Below, piece by piece: positions 19,202 through 30,676 of a stretch of 64,000 nucleotides of DNA. The DNA comes from Lachnospiraceae bacterium (GTDB lineage: Bacteria > Bacillota > Clostridia > Lachnospirales > Lachnospiraceae). Below the pieces are notes generated by a model. It did not search any database, had not been told where the DNA came from, and worked only from the letters and a program-made list of their open reading frames with translations. The translations under genes were made by a program, and so were the position numbers. The stretch is taken from NCBI GenBank assembly GCA_017432565.1, contig JAFRIW010000013.1, positions 1 through 64,000 on the forward strand, written 5' to 3'. Within the stretch, counting starts at the first letter, position 1; every line of letters begins with the position of its first letter.

Positions 19202-19948
19202 TTACTCCATTTCAAAGCGGTAGATCATCCACGAGAGAAAAGCGAGGGATGCCGTCTCGGTCCGCAAAATTCTGCGTCCGAGGGAGATCGGGATTCCGCC
19301 CGCAGCGCGAATCTGTTCAATTTCTTCCGGCTCAAAGCCGCCCTCCGGACCGATGAACACCGCCGCACTCATGCCGGGCTTCAGTTTCGCGAGGGCTTCT
19401 TTCGTGCTCTCGTCCGTCTCCTGCAGCTCATAGGGAACCAGAATCAGATCCGTCTGCTGCCCGGCCAGCGCCAGCGCTTCCTTAAGAGACACCGGCCGCT
19501 CCACCTTCGGAATCACGGCCCGCCTGGACTGCTCCGCAGCCGATTCCGCGATGGTCTGCCACCGCGCCGCCTTTTTGTCTTTTTTTGACGCGTCCAGACG
19601 CACCACACAGCGGCTCATTTCCACCGGCACAATGCCGGCAGCGCCCAGCTCCACGGATTTCTGAACGATCCATTCCATCTTATCGGCTTTCGGAAGCCCC
19701 TGGAACAGAATGATCCGAACCGGCAGCTCTACATCCGATTCCTTAACAAAACGAAGGCGGCAGAGCACTTCCTGCTCCGAGATTTCCTCAATCCCGAAGC
19801 GGTATTCGCGTCCGTCGCCGCCGATCCGTGCATTCAGCTCCTCGCCGGGCTTCATGCGCAGCACATTCCGGATATGGTTGACATCCGGTCCTGTGATCGT
19901 AAGCAGATCCCCCCGCAGAGCGGAGGGATCCGCAAAAATCTGAAGCAT
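19202..19948 (-). CDS. rsmE: 16S rRNA (uracil-1498-N3)-methyltransferase RsmE
   Basis: 248-residue SPOUT methyltransferase. An N-terminal PUA-like domain (VNHIRNVLRMKPGEE) is followed by the knotted SAM-binding region with FIGPEGGFEPEE and LGRRILRTETA. The start is at ATG 19948, after AGGAGAAC; open frame upstream to 20167 is not conserved and is rejected. It lies between prmA and iscS, the usual dnaJ-prmA-rsmE order in Clostridia. Confidence 0.95.
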   Translation of the reverse strand: MLQIFADPSALRGDLLTITGPDVNHIRNVLRMKPGEELNARIGGDGREYRFGIEEISEQEVLCRLRFVKESDVELPVRIILFQGLPKADKMEWIVQKSVELGAAGIVPVEMSRCVVRLDASKKDKKAARWQTIAESAAEQSRRAVIPKVERPVSLKEALALAGQQTDLILVPYELQETDESTKEALAKLKPGMSAAVFIGPEGGFEPEEIEQIRAAGGIPISLGRRILRTETASLAFLSWMIYRFEME

Positions 19949-20018
19949 AATTGTTCTCCTGATCCAAAGCACTGTGGGCTTCGGCGTGTCTAAAGCCGCC
20001 GTTGCTTCCGGAGCCTTC

Positions 20019-21038
20019 TCAGACTTCCGTTCCTTCGGGAGCCCGGCCCACGACGCAGCGCCACTCGCCCTGCTCATATATGCCGATGACTTCCAGGCCG
20101 GCCTCGCGCATGGCCTTCGCGACGTCCTCTTCTTTTCCTTCGATAATACCGGAGGTGATAAAGACACCGCCCGGTTTCAGACATTTTGCCGCCTGCGGCG
20201 TCAGCGGAATCAGCACGCCGGCAAGAATGTTGGCGACAACCAGATCATATCCGCTGCCGACCTCCTTCTGTACTTCGGGATCGTCAATCAGATTGCCGAG
20301 AATCACCCGGAACTTGTCCGGATCCACGTGGTTGGAAGCAAGATTCTGCTCGACCGCGGGAATGGCACAGGGATCCAGGTCCGTTCCGACAGCCGACTGC
20401 GCGCCCAGCATCAGGGACAGGATCGCCAGTATGCCGCTTCCGGTCCCCACGTCCAGAAGACGGGTGGACGGCGTGAGGTATTTCCGGATCTGGCGGATAC
20501 ACAGCTGAGTCGTCTCATGCATGCCGGTTCCGAACGCCGTGCCCGGATCAATATGAAAGACCAGGCCGCTTTCTTCCTCTTCCTTTTCAGGAGTCTCCCA
20601 GGAGGGAATCACCAGAATATCGTCGATTCTGAACTGGTGGAAGTACTGCTTCCAGTTGTTGATCCAGTCGACGTCCTCCGTCTCTTCGATCGTCACGGTG
20701 CCGTCGCCCAAAATGTCCGGGGTGTCCGGGTCCGCGTAGCTGCGCAGCTCGGCGATTTTCTCTTCAATGGCCGCGCGCACCTTGTCCGGAGTCGTCTCCT
20801 CGTCATCAATCACGAGGCGTCCGTCTTCCGTTTCCTCCACAAAAAAGCTCAGAACCGCTGTCCCGTCATCCTCCGGTCCCTCCGGAAGAATGTCCACGAA
20901 CATCTGCTCCTTTTCCGCCGCCGTCAGCGGCACATGATCCTCAATCTGTGCCCCGTACAGGCCGATGTCCTGCATGGAGCTCACAAGGATATCCTCCGCT
21001 TCGGTCGTCGTGCGGATTCTGAATCTCATCCAGCGCAT
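20019..21038 (-). CDS. prmA: Ribosomal protein L11 methyltransferase
   Basis: 339 residues, longer than the ~300 of E. coli PrmA because of an acidic insertion in the N-terminal half, a form common in Clostridia. The SAM-binding motif is DVGTGSGILAI, and DPGTAFGTGMHETT precedes it. It trimethylates L11 on the ribosome. AGGAGTAAATT precedes ATG 21038. It is the first gene after dnaJ. Confidence 0.93.
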   Translation of the reverse strand: MRWMRFRIRTTTEAEDILVSSMQDIGLYGAQIEDHVPLTAAEKEQMFVDILPEGPEDDGTAVLSFFVEETEDGRLVIDDEETTPDKVRAAIEEKIAELRSYADPDTPDILGDGTVTIEETEDVDWINNWKQYFHQFRIDDILVIPSWETPEKEEEESGLVFHIDPGTAFGTGMHETTQLCIRQIRKYLTPSTRLLDVGTGSGILAILSLMLGAQSAVGTDLDPCAIPAVEQNLASNHVDPDKFRVILGNLIDDPEVQKEVGSGYDLVVANILAGVLIPLTPQAAKCLKPGGVFITSGIIEGKEEDVAKAMREAGLEVIGIYEQGEWRCVVGRAPEGTEV

Positions 21039-21074
21039 AATTTACTCCTGCTCCGGCTCACCGGAGGCTTCCCG

Positions 21075-22238
21075 TCATTTCCAGAATTTCTTGCGTCCGG
21101 ACCGGGTCGTTTTTTCTGCTTTCGCGGCCGGATCTCCCTCGAGAGACTGATCGTGCAGCGCATCGAATTCCTTCAGCGCATCCTTCGCTTCCTTGCTGAG
21201 CTTCTTCGGAATATCCACGATCAGCGTGACATACTGATCACCCCGGACATCCTTGTTGCGCAGTGTGGGGACGCCCTTTCCGCGCAGACGCACCACCGTG
21301 CCCGTCTGTGTGCCGGGCTTGACCTCGTAAGCCACTTTTCCGTCGATCGTGTCGATCACGATCTCGCCGCCCAGCGTCATCACGGCATAGGACACACGCA
21401 CCTGTGAGTAGATGTCGTACTCCTGCCGTTCAAAATTCGGATTAGATTCAACCAGAACCTCGACCAGAAGGTCTCCTCTGGGCCCGCCGTTGAGTCCAGG
21501 CTCACCTTTTTCGCGGATCCGTACGCTCTGGCCATGATCAATGCCGGCCGGAATGGAGACCTTGATGGTCTTCCGGCTGCTGGTGTAGCCGCTGCCGCCG
21601 CAGTTGGGACACCGCTCCTTGATAATCTTGCCGCTGCCGCCGCAGTCCGGGCAGTTCTGAACATTCCGGACCGTTCCGAAGAACGACTGCTGCGTGTAGA
21701 CCACCTGACCCTTGCCGCCGCACTTCGGGCACATCTGCGGGCTGGTGCCGGGTTTTGCACCGCTTCCGCCGCAGGTCGGGCAGGGGTCCTTTAAGTTCAG
21801 CGTGAGATCTTTTTCCACGCCGAAGCACGCCTCCTCGAAGGTGATCCGCACACTGGTGCGCAGATTGGCTCCCTTCATGGGGCCGCCGCCGGAGCGCCTT
21901 GTGCGCGATCCGCCGCCTCCGAAAAAGTCTCCGAATATATCGCCGAAAATATCGCTGAAATCAGCACTGTTAAAGTCAAATCCGCCCGCGCCGAAGCCGT
22001 TTGCCCCGTCAAAAGCCGCATGCCCGAACTGGTCGTACTGGGAACGCTTCTCCTGATCGCTCAGGACTGCATAAGCTTCTGAGGCTTCCTTGAATTTCTT
22101 CTCAGCCTCTTTGTCGCCCGGATTTGCGTCGGGATGATATTTTTTCGCCAGTACCCGGTAAGCTTTCTTGATCTCTTCCTCTGTCGCGGTCTTGCTGACC
22201 CCGAGTACCTCATAATAGTCCCGTTTCTGTTCTGCCAT
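21075..22238 (-). CDS. dnaJ: Chaperone protein DnaJ
   Basis: 387-residue type I J-protein. The N-terminal J domain has the HPD motif ([10 protein letters not shown]), followed by a Gly/Phe-rich linker. The zinc domain has four CxxCxGxG repeats ([32 protein letters not shown]), then the C-terminal substrate-binding domains. It stimulates DnaK ATPase. GGGAG precedes the start. It is separated from dnaK by a hairpin. Confidence 0.98.
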   Translation of the reverse strand: MAEQKRDYYEVLGVSKTATEEEIKKAYRVLAKKYHPDANPGDKEAEKKFKEASEAYAVLSDQEKRSQYDQFGHAAFDGANGFGAGGFDFNSADFSDIFGDIFGDFFGGGGSRTRRSGGGPMKGANLRTSVRITFEEACFGVEKDLTLNLKDPCPTCGGSGAKPGTSPQMCPKCGGKGQVVYTQQSFFGTVRNVQNCPDCGGSGKIIKERCPNCGGSGYTSSRKTIKVSIPAGIDHGQSVRIREKGEPGLNGGPRGDLLVEVLVESNPNFERQEYDIYSQVRVSYAVMTLGGEIVIDTIDGKVAYEVKPGTQTGTVVRLRGKGVPTLRNKDVRGDQYVTLIVDIPKKLSKEAKDALKEFDALHDQSLEGDPAAKAEKTTRSGRKKFWK

Positions 22239-22264
22239 AATGACTCCCTGTATTACGCATCATA

Positions 22265-22292
22265 TGCCCAGGCTGCTTTTGCAGCCTGGGCA
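22265..22292 (-). other. Strong hairpin in the dnaK-dnaJ gap
   Basis: TGCCCAGGCTGC (22265-22276) and GCAGCCTGGGCA (22281-22292) form a perfect 12-bp stem with a four-base loop. No T run follows on the minus strand, so it does not look like a classical terminator. It may be an mRNA processing or stability element that sets the dnaK/dnaJ ratio. Confidence 0.65.
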
Positions 22293-22322
22293 CTGTGTAT
22301 TTCATCGGTCCGGTCTTAAAGA

Positions 22323-24197
22323 TCAGATCTCCCGATAATCTCCGTCCACTACGTTGTCATCGCCGCCCTGATTGTCGCTCGGGCCCTGGCTCTGTGCACC
22401 GCTCATGTCCGGCCCGGCCTGTGCGCCGCCCTGTGCTCCCTGATAGAGCTGGGCAAACAGCTGCTGCGCATCGGTCATCAGTTTCTCTCTGCCGCTCTTG
22501 AGCGCGTCCACATCCGCATCGCTGATGTCGCTCTGATCCTTGGTGCGCTCCAGGATCGCCTTGAGCTCTGCAATATCCGCTTCCACGGTGCTCTTGGAGG
22601 AAGCGTCGATCTTGTCGCCGGCTTCCTTCATGGCCTTCTCGGTCTGGAAGACAATGGCGTCCGCATCGTTTCTCGCGTCAACAGCCTCTTTGCGCTTCTT
22701 ATCCTGTGCCTCGTACTCAGCCGCTTCCTTGACAGCCCGCTCGATATCCTCATCGGACATGTTCGATCCGGCCGTGATGGTGATGTGCTGCTCTTTTCCG
22801 GTGCCCAGATCCTTCGCGGAGACGTTCACGATGCCGTTCGCGTCGATATCAAATGTAACCTCGATCTGCGGTACACCGCGCATTGCCGGCGGGATGCCGT
22901 CCAGTCTGAACTGGCCGAGGGACTTGTTGTCTCTTGCGAATTTCCGCTCGCCCTGCAGGACGTTGATGTCAACAGCGGTCTGGTTGTCAGCAGCCGTCGA
23001 GAACACCTGGCTCTTTCTGGTCGGGATCGTGGTGTTGCGCTCGATCAGAGGTGTTGCGATACCGCCCATGGTCTCGATGGAAAGGGTCAGAGGCGTGACG
23101 TCCAGAAGAAGGATATCGCCCGCACCGGCATCGCCTGCCAGCTTGCCGCCCTGGATTGCTGCGCCGATTGCGACACATTCATCCGGATTCAGGGTCTTGC
23201 TCGGCTCATGGCCGGTCAGCTGCTGAACCTTGTCCTGTACACACGGGATTCTGGTGGAACCGCCGACCAGCAGGACCTTTCCGAGATCCGCATTGGTCAG
23301 GCCGGCATCACGCATCGCGTTCTGAACCGGGACAGCGGTCTTTTCGACGAGATCGCTGATCAGCTCTTCAAATTTTGCCCTGGTCAGATCCATGTCAAAG
23401 TGCTTCGGCACGGAGTTCACAGCCGTGATGAAGGGCAGGTTGATGTTGGTCGTCGTGGAAGCGGACAGCTCCTTCTTGGCCTTCTCGGCTGCTTCCTTCA
23501 GTCTCTGGACTGCCATCGGATCCTGGGACAGGTCGATGCCTTCCTGATTCTTGAATTCTCTGACCATCCAGTCAATGATCTTCTGGTCAAAATCGTCGCC
23601 GCCCAGGTGTGTGTCGCCGTTGGTGGCAAGAACTTCGATGACGCCGTCGCCGATCTCGATGATGGAGACATCAAAGGTACCGCCGCCCAGGTCGTAGACC
23701 ATGATCTTCTGCTCTTTCTCGTTGTCCAGGCCGTATGCAAGTGCCGCAGCCGTGGGCTCGTTGATGATTCTCTTGACATCCAGGCCTGCGATCTTGCCCG
23801 CGTCCTTGGTTGCCTGACGCTGTGCGTCGTTGAAGTATGCGGGAACCGTGATGACGGCTTCGGTAACGGGCTCACCGAGGTAAGCTTCCGCGTCCGCCTT
23901 CAGTTTCTGAAGGATCATCGCGGAGATCTGCTGCGGGGAATACCGCTTTCCGTCGATGGTGCGGCCGTTGTCGGTACCCATATCTCTCTTAATGGAAGAG
24001 ATCGTATTCTGTGCATTCGTGACAGCCTGGCGCTTTGCCGGCTCACCGACCAGTCTCTGTCCGTCCTTGACAAAAGCGACGACAGACGGGGTCGTTCTCG
24101 AACCTTCCGCGTTCGCGATAACGGTAGGCTTGCCGCCTTCCATAACGGCTACACAGCTGTTTGTAGTTCCAAGGTCAATTCCGATAATTTTGCTCAT
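22323..24197 (-). CDS. dnaK: Chaperone protein DnaK (Hsp70)
   Basis: 624-residue Hsp70. It starts with the nucleotide-binding signature [13 protein letters not shown] and includes [13 protein letters not shown] and [10 protein letters not shown], followed by the substrate-binding domain. The C-terminal tail is Gly/Gln-rich. AAGGAG precedes ATG 24197. Expression is expected to be under HrcA/CIRCE as part of hrcA-grpE-dnaK-dnaJ. Confidence 0.99.
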   Translation of the reverse strand: MSKIIGIDLGTTNSCVAVMEGGKPTVIANAEGSRTTPSVVAFVKDGQRLVGEPAKRQAVTNAQNTISSIKRDMGTDNGRTIDGKRYSPQQISAMILQKLKADAEAYLGEPVTEAVITVPAYFNDAQRQATKDAGKIAGLDVKRIINEPTAAALAYGLDNEKEQKIMVYDLGGGTFDVSIIEIGDGVIEVLATNGDTHLGGDDFDQKIIDWMVREFKNQEGIDLSQDPMAVQRLKEAAEKAKKELSASTTTNINLPFITAVNSVPKHFDMDLTRAKFEELISDLVEKTAVPVQNAMRDAGLTNADLGKVLLVGGSTRIPCVQDKVQQLTGHEPSKTLNPDECVAIGAAIQGGKLAGDAGAGDILLLDVTPLTLSIETMGGIATPLIERNTTIPTRKSQVFSTAADNQTAVDINVLQGERKFARDNKSLGQFRLDGIPPAMRGVPQIEVTFDIDANGIVNVSAKDLGTGKEQHITITAGSNMSDEDIERAVKEAAEYEAQDKKRKEAVDARNDADAIVFQTEKAMKEAGDKIDASSKSTVEADIAELKAILERTKDQSDISDADVDALKSGREKLMTDAQQLFAQLYQGAQGGAQAGPDMSGAQSQGPSDNQGGDDNVVDGDYREI

Positions 24198-24303
24198 AAA
24201 CTTCTCCTTCTGCGCTTACTGCGCTCTTATATGCTGAATTTAGATTATTTTTGTTCTTATCTGTTCCGATTTATGAAAACAGCTTTCGCTGGGATCTTCT
24301 TTA

Positions 24304-25020
24304 TCAGGCTTCCACGGCTACCATGCTGTGCCGCAGGACCTGGTCGTGATACATGTAACCCTTCTGGAGCTCCTGGGCGATCTTGCCGCTCTCGTACTCC
24401 CCGGTCTGTACCTGCATGACCGCGTTGTGCAGATCCGCGTTGAAGTCCTCTCCGATGCAGTCGATCTGCTTCACACCGAGCGCTTCCATCTGCTTGAGCA
24501 GCTGACGGTAGATCATATCCATGCCGCTTGCGACCGCTCCGTCTTTCTCCTCTTCCGGGATTGCCTGGAGACCGCGCTCAAAATTGTCAATCACCGGGAG
24601 CAGCTTCTCAATGACGCTGCGCTCTCCCATGGAGAACATCTGCTCCTTTTCTTTCTCCGTGCGTCTGCGGAAGTTATCGAATTCCGCCATCTGCCGGCGC
24701 ACCCGGTCCTCAAGCTCTGCCGTCTTTTCCTTCAGTGCGGCTTTTTCCTTATCTTCCTTCTTCTTGCCCCGCTTCCAGAATCCGGTCTTTTCCCCGGATT
24801 CGGCGGCTTCGCCCTCATCTCCGGCTTCCTGCGGTTCTTCGTCCGCAGTTTCTTCCGCTTCGGGCGCCTTATCACCGGCAGCCGTTTCCTCCGCGGGCGC
24901 TTCCGCTTCCGCTGCGGCTTCCTGCTCCGCCTGCGCCTGCTCTTCCTGTGCGCCTTCTTCCTGCGCCGCAGCCGCTTCTTCCGGAGCTCTGTCCATCGGT
25001 TCTTTCTCTTCCTGTGCCAT
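24304..25020 (-). CDS. grpE: Nucleotide exchange factor GrpE
   Basis: 238 residues. The first ~80 are extremely Ala/Glu-rich and probably disordered. A long coiled coil follows (about 95-140) with QMAEFDNFRRRTEKEKEQM, and then the GrpE beta domain containing VLRHSMVAVEA at the end. It releases ADP from DnaK. The acidic tail makes it longer than the usual ~190 residues. It lies between hrcA and dnaK. Confidence 0.95.
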   Translation of the reverse strand: MAQEEKEPMDRAPEEAAAAQEEGAQEEQAQAEQEAAAEAEAPAEETAAGDKAPEAEETADEEPQEAGDEGEAAESGEKTGFWKRGKKKEDKEKAALKEKTAELEDRVRRQMAEFDNFRRRTEKEKEQMFSMGERSVIEKLLPVIDNFERGLQAIPEEEKDGAVASGMDMIYRQLLKQMEALGVKQIDCIGEDFNADLHNAVMQVQTGEYESGKIAQELQKGYMYHDQVLRHSMVAVEA

Positions 25021-25040
25021 ACCGTATCCCTTCCTGTTTC

Positions 25041-26069
25041 TCAGTTCTTATATAGATCGTCCAGCTGCTTCATGATATCTCTCAGAACGCCGACGACTCT
25101 GTCGTAGTCCATTCGCTTGGGGCCGATAATTCCGACCGTCCCCCGCATACCGTCTCCCAGTTCGTAGGTGGCGGTCACGACGCTGCAGTCCTGCATGCTG
25201 GCTACCTGCATCTCGTTTCCGATGTAAATCTGAATGCCGGTTCCGTTGTCATCGCTCTCCAGCGTCTCCTGTACGATGCTGCCCAGCGCCTGTTTTTCTT
25301 CCAGATCGCTGATCAGGCGGCTCGCCTTCTGATGATCAGCCAGCTCCGGATAGCGGAAAATGTTCTTCGCGCCGCTGGTGTAGATCTTCAGATCTTCGTC
25401 CGGACGGATCGCCTGTGCCGCAGCTTCAATCACCTGTGAGATCATCTCCGCATGCTCGCCGGCCTGCTGCCGGATGGCTGCGATCAGTCCCAGATTGATC
25501 TGCTCCACGGACAGTCCGCTCAGGTTGGAGTTCAGCAGCATGTTCAGCTTCAGCAGTGCTTCCGCTCCCAGCTCCTCGTCCACATGGATCAGCGTGCTGC
25601 GCACCTGATTTCCTTCAATCATGATGACCGCCAGGACGTTGTTCTCGTCCACCTGCGAGAGCTGGATAAACTTGATCCGGTTCTGCTGCATCATCGGTGC
25701 GGAAATCATCGAGGTGTACTGGGTGTTGTTCGCCAGGAGTTTTGCCACCTGCTGCAGAAGGCTCTCCAGCCGGTCCTCCCGTTCTACCAGGACCTCCCGC
25801 ATCTGCTCGACCTCTTCCGTTCTGCTCCGGAGCATGTCATCGACATAGATCCGGTAGCCGGCATCCGTCGGAATCCGGCCCGCGGAGGTGTGCGGCTGCA
25901 TGATCAGCCCCATTTCCTCCAGGTCCGCCATTTCGTTGCGGATTGTCGCGGAACTCAGATTCAGATCCGTGTACTTGGAGATGGTCCTGCTGCCCACCGG
26001 CTCGCCGGACTCCAGATAATTCCGGATGACCGCGCGCAATATTTTCATTTTCCGTTCGGACAGTTCCAC
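25041..26069 (-). CDS. hrcA: Heat-inducible transcription repressor HrcA
   Basis: 342-residue repressor with an N-terminal winged helix (LESGEPVGSRTISKYTDL, SSATIRNEMADLEEMG) and the HrcA sensor domain. It binds CIRCE with help from GroEL. The start appears to be GTG at 26069 after AGAGG; an in-frame ATG lies at 26048. A single CIRCE operator and a consensus promoter stand directly upstream, so the operon is autoregulated. Confidence 0.96.
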   Translation of the reverse strand: MELSERKMKILRAVIRNYLESGEPVGSRTISKYTDLNLSSATIRNEMADLEEMGLIMQPHTSAGRIPTDAGYRIYVDDMLRSRTEEVEQMREVLVEREDRLESLLQQVAKLLANNTQYTSMISAPMMQQNRIKFIQLSQVDENNVLAVIMIEGNQVRSTLIHVDEELGAEALLKLNMLLNSNLSGLSVEQINLGLIAAIRQQAGEHAEMISQVIEAAAQAIRPDEDLKIYTSGAKNIFRYPELADHQKASRLISDLEEKQALGSIVQETLESDDNGTGIQIYIGNEMQVASMQDCSVVTATYELGDGMRGTVGIIGPKRMDYDRVVGVLRDIMKQLDDLYKN

Positions 26070-26087
26070 GTTCTTACCTCTTTGCTG

Positions 26088-26114
26088 TTAGCACTCATCC
26101 GTATCGAGTGCTAA
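26088..26114 (-). promoter_or_regulatory. CIRCE operator
   Basis: Perfect inverted repeat TTAGCACTC (26088-26096), nine-base spacer, GAGTGCTAA (26106-26114). This is the consensus HrcA-binding element. It lies between the promoter and hrcA. Confidence 0.98.
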
Positions 26115-26128
26115 CATCTACGCTACAT

Positions 26129-26157
26129 AACATATCACCCGCACTTCCCGATGTCAA
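26129..26157 (-). promoter_or_regulatory. Promoter of the hrcA-dnaK operon
   Basis: Minus strand: -35 TTGACA (26152-26157), 17-base spacer, -10 TATGTT (26129-26134). The expected start is just upstream of CIRCE, so bound HrcA would block it. Confidence 0.8.
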
Positions 26158-26243
26158 CGAATTTTCCCGGCTTTTTTATAAAGAAATTCTAAACAATTCA
26201 TATCTTTTCTCTGCCGCCGGGCGGGGCACGGACTTTCTGACAG

Positions 26244-26282
26244 AAATAAAAACTGCCGCCCCGGGAATCCCGACGCGGCAGC
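26244..26282 (-). terminator. Terminator after the DUF6465 gene
   Basis: Outer stem CTGCCGC (26253-26259)/GCGGCAG (26275-26281) with an inner CGGGA/TCCCG stem. On the minus strand it is followed by TTTTTATTTC. It begins about 30 bases after the stop at 26313. Confidence 0.8.
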
Positions 26283-26312
26283 CGCTCTTATTCAGAATAC
26301 AGATTTTTCCGA

Positions 26313-26912
26313 TCAGATCTGGAAGGAACCTGCAACACCGTTGATTACGAAGTAAACAACAGACTCTTCAGGCTTCACATACAGCTCCATGGTCTTGATA
26401 TCGGCGACATCGTTGTGCAGATCATACTGCCATACATCCTGAGCGGACTTTACAAAATCCTCAGTGGTGTAGTTCTTGCCTGCGAACTGAACGCTGATGC
26501 TGGTCTCGGCCTTCTTAGCCTCAGCCTTCTTAGCCGGAGCCTTCTTCTCAGCTGCCTTCGGAGCTGCTGCCTTCTTGGCGGGAGCCTTCTTCTCAGCTGC
26601 TGCCTTGACGGGAGCTTCCTTCTTAACGGTTTCCTTTACTTCTGTCTTCTTTGCTGCCATTTCTTTCTTTTCCTCAACTTTCTTCGGCTCTTCTGCCTTT
26701 ACTTCCACTGCCTTCGGAGCTGCTTCCTTCTTCGGCTCTGCCTTCTTTGCGGTGGTCTTCTTCTCTGTTGTCTTAGCCGCAGCCTTCGGTGCCGCTGCCT
26801 TCTTGGCCGGCGCTTTCTTCTCGGCCGCCTCTTTCTTCTCTTCAGGCGTAGCCTTAATATTCGCAACCTTCACAGTAGCAACGGGCTTTTTGGTCTTCTT
26901 TTCCTCACTCAT
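26313..26912 (-). CDS. Lys/Ala-rich DUF6465-type protein, possibly nucleic-acid binding
   Basis: 199 residues. About 25-135 is a low-complexity tail built on KKAPAKKAAAPKA-type units with glutamate-rich stretches, like the tails of bacterial histone H1-like proteins. The last ~65 residues form a compact folded domain (SISVQFAGKNYTTEDFV ... VWQYDLHNDV ... VYFVINGVAGSFQI) resembling the DUF6465 family of Clostridia. The start at ATG 26912 behind AAGGAG is supported by the promoter at 27013-27041; longer open frame upstream would begin at the promoter itself. Function is not established; DNA or RNA binding is inferred from composition. Confidence 0.75.
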   Translation of the reverse strand: MSEEKKTKKPVATVKVANIKATPEEKKEAAEKKAPAKKAAAPKAAAKTTEKKTTAKKAEPKKEAAPKAVEVKAEEPKKVEEKKEMAAKKTEVKETVKKEAPVKAAAEKKAPAKKAAAPKAAEKKAPAKKAEAKKAETSISVQFAGKNYTTEDFVKSAQDVWQYDLHNDVADIKTMELYVKPEESVVYFVINGVAGSFQI

Positions 26913-27012
26913 CGTGATACTCCTTCCGGAACATTCTGAAAATGCCCCTGACTTCGAGTGGTCTACCCCAAAATTGCCACAATTTTTAAGTTTTTCCCCA
27001 ATTACGGCATTT

Positions 27013-27041
27013 AAAGTAGCACTTTGAATATCCTTTGTCAA
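27013..27041 (-). promoter_or_regulatory. Promoter of the DUF6465 gene
   Basis: Minus strand: -35 TTGACA (27036-27041), 17-base spacer, -10 TACTTT (27013-27018) with an extended TGC before it. The 5' leader would be about 94 bases, long enough for post-transcriptional control. Confidence 0.7.
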
Positions 27042-27084
27042 GTTTTCCGACAATTTTTTGCCCTAAAAAATTTGGCAAAATTAT

Positions 27085-27921
27085 TTACCGGATCAGAGCA
27101 AAATACAGAATCACGGCAGCACCGAGGATAATCCGATACCAGCCGAAGACCTTGAAGTCGTGCCGGCGGATATAGTCCATCAGGAAACGGATCACGAAAA
27201 TCGAGACCACAAAGGCCACAACCATGCCTGTCAGAAGGATTCCCAGCTCCCAGCCAGTGAAGTTCAGGCCGTATTTGACCAGCTTCAGGAGCGAGGCGCC
27301 CGCCATCACGGGAATGGCGAGAATAAACGTGAACTGCGCCGCAACCGTGCGGGAGATCCCGATCATAATGCCGCCGAGAATCGTGGCGCCCGAGCGGGAA
27401 GTCCCCGGGAAGATGGCCGCAATCAGCTGGAAGACACCGATCAGAAGCGCATCTTTATAAGTAAGCTCCGACAGCTCTTCCACTCTCGGCTCCCGGTCCC
27501 GGTTGACGGATTCAATAATCAGGAAGGCCACGCCGACCACAATCAGCATGATCGCAACGACCAGCCAGTTATAGAGGTGCTCGTCCAGCCAGTCATCAAA
27601 CAGGACGCCGACCACCGCCGCCGGAATGCAGGCGACAAGGGTTTTGCCCCAGAGATCCAGCACGTCCCTTTTCAGAATGACCCGGGTCCGCTTTCTGTGT
27701 TTGTAGATGCCGAGCGGCCAGATCGTTTTAAAGTAAAGCAGCACGACTGCCAGAATCGCTCCCAGCTGAATCACGACCAGGAACATGTTCCAGAAGTCTT
27801 CACTCACATTCAGCTTTACAAACTCATTCAGCAGAATCATGTGACCGGTACTGCTGACCGGCAGCCACTCGGTAATACCCTCCACGATGCCGAACAGCAC
27901 CGCCTTGAGAAACTCTGTCAT
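27085..27921 (-). CDS. uppP: Undecaprenyl-diphosphatase
   Basis: 278-residue membrane enzyme (BacA/UppP) that recycles undecaprenyl pyrophosphate for wall synthesis and confers bacitracin tolerance. The conserved motifs EGITEWLPVSSTGH (near residue 14) and PGTSRSGATI (about 165-180) carry the catalytic residues. It is the last gene of the GNAT-glpK-aminotransferase-uppP run, starting three bases after the aminotransferase stop, with AAAGGAG. Confidence 0.97.
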   Translation of the reverse strand: MTEFLKAVLFGIVEGITEWLPVSSTGHMILLNEFVKLNVSEDFWNMFLVVIQLGAILAVVLLYFKTIWPLGIYKHRKRTRVILKRDVLDLWGKTLVACIPAAVVGVLFDDWLDEHLYNWLVVAIMLIVVGVAFLIIESVNRDREPRVEELSELTYKDALLIGVFQLIAAIFPGTSRSGATILGGIMIGISRTVAAQFTFILAIPVMAGASLLKLVKYGLNFTGWELGILLTGMVVAFVVSIFVIRFLMDYIRRHDFKVFGWYRIILGAAVILYFALIR

Positions 27922-27924
27922 CTC

Positions 27925-29133
27925 TTATACTCCTTTGTACTCCTCTTCAACAAATCTGCGGAGCACCGGAATCGCGCGCTCCACAACCTGCGTCTCCACA
28001 CAGTAGGCAACCCGGAAATAACCCGGGGCGCCGAAGCCGTCCGCCGGCACAAAGACCAGATCGTGCTGCAAAGCCTTCCGGCAAAATGCGATGCTGTCGC
28101 TGAGTCCGTCCGCCTCCGGCAGGGCCTTCGGCATAATATAGAAGGTTCCGTCCGGACGGATGACCTCAAAGCCCAGCTCCTTAAAGCAGTCATAGAGCAG
28201 GTTCATATTGGTCTCGTAGACCGACAGATCCGCTGTCTCCTCCAGCGTCTCGGAAACCGCCAGCTGGATCAGCGAAGACGGACAGTTGTGTCCGATGCCT
28301 CTGGAAATCTGGCCGAACATCGCCACCAGATCCTCCGCGTGCTCCGCCTGCGGGTTCACGGCGACATACCCGAACCGCTCGCCCGGGATGGAAAGCGCTT
28401 TGGAGAAGGAATAGCAGGTCAGAGTGTGTTCATAGAACGAAGCCGGATAAGGGACCGTTTTGTGATCAAATACGATCTCCCGGTACGGTTCGTCGGAAAT
28501 CAGGAAAATGTTCCTCCCAAGTTCGGCTGACTTCTTCCGAAGCAGCGCTGCCAGCCTCTCCAGGGTCTTTTCGGAGCAGACCACACCGGAGGGATTGTTC
28601 GGCGAATTGACGAGCACGGCCGCGGTCTTTTCCGAAATCGCCTCCTCCAGCAGGTCAAAGCGGATCTGAAAGTCCTCAAAGCTGGCCGGGATGATCCGGA
28701 TCTGTGCGCCGGTTCCATTTATATAAGGAATATATTCCGGGAAAAACGGCGCGAAGACAATGACTTCTTCCCCCGGCTCGCTCACTGCGCGCACAGCATG
28801 GGCTATTGCCCCTGTGGCGCCGCTGACCGGAAAAATATGCTGCGGGCCGTAATCCATCTGAAACCGGCGGTTCAGCGAATCGGCAATTCTTTTTTTGACA
28901 ACGGGATTCCCGACCGTCGGGCTGTAGCCGTGCAGCTGCAGCGGATCCGTCTCCTTCGTGATCCGGATCAGCGCTTCCTTAAAAGCCTCCGGCGCAGGCA
29001 CGGACGGATTGCCAAGGCTGAAATCATAGATGTTTTCAGCCCCGATTTCCTTCGCCCTGGCTGTTGCGTACTCCGACAGCTCCCGAATCACCGATTTATG
29101 TCCCAGCATCTCCAGATATTGTCTGTTTACCAT
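27925..29133 (-). CDS. PLP-dependent aminotransferase, class I/II
   Basis: 402-residue fold-type I aminotransferase of the aspartate/aromatic group. Visible are the N-terminal FSLGNPSVPAP, the NSPNNPSGVV substrate loop and the PLP lysine in CYSFSKALSIPGERFGY. Clostridial homologues are annotated as aspartate aminotransferases, and exact substrate cannot be set from sequence. It lies six bases after glpK and overlaps the uppP leader, so it is in the same transcript. Confidence 0.88.
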   Translation of the reverse strand: MVNRQYLEMLGHKSVIRELSEYATARAKEIGAENIYDFSLGNPSVPAPEAFKEALIRITKETDPLQLHGYSPTVGNPVVKKRIADSLNRRFQMDYGPQHIFPVSGATGAIAHAVRAVSEPGEEVIVFAPFFPEYIPYINGTGAQIRIIPASFEDFQIRFDLLEEAISEKTAAVLVNSPNNPSGVVCSEKTLERLAALLRKKSAELGRNIFLISDEPYREIVFDHKTVPYPASFYEHTLTCYSFSKALSIPGERFGYVAVNPQAEHAEDLVAMFGQISRGIGHNCPSSLIQLAVSETLEETADLSVYETNMNLLYDCFKELGFEVIRPDGTFYIMPKALPEADGLSDSIAFCRKALQHDLVFVPADGFGAPGYFRVAYCVETQVVERAIPVLRRFVEEEYKGV

Positions 29134-29139
29134 AAAAAC

Positions 29140-30636
<1,497 letters not shown>

Positions 30637-30676
30637 ACTCCCCTCCTGATTTATATCTGTGTTTTTTCTGTGCTCT

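Noticed and set aside
27040..27084. Possible terminator after uppP
   Set aside because: An AT-rich inverted repeat is present but the stem is weak and no T run follows on the minus strand.
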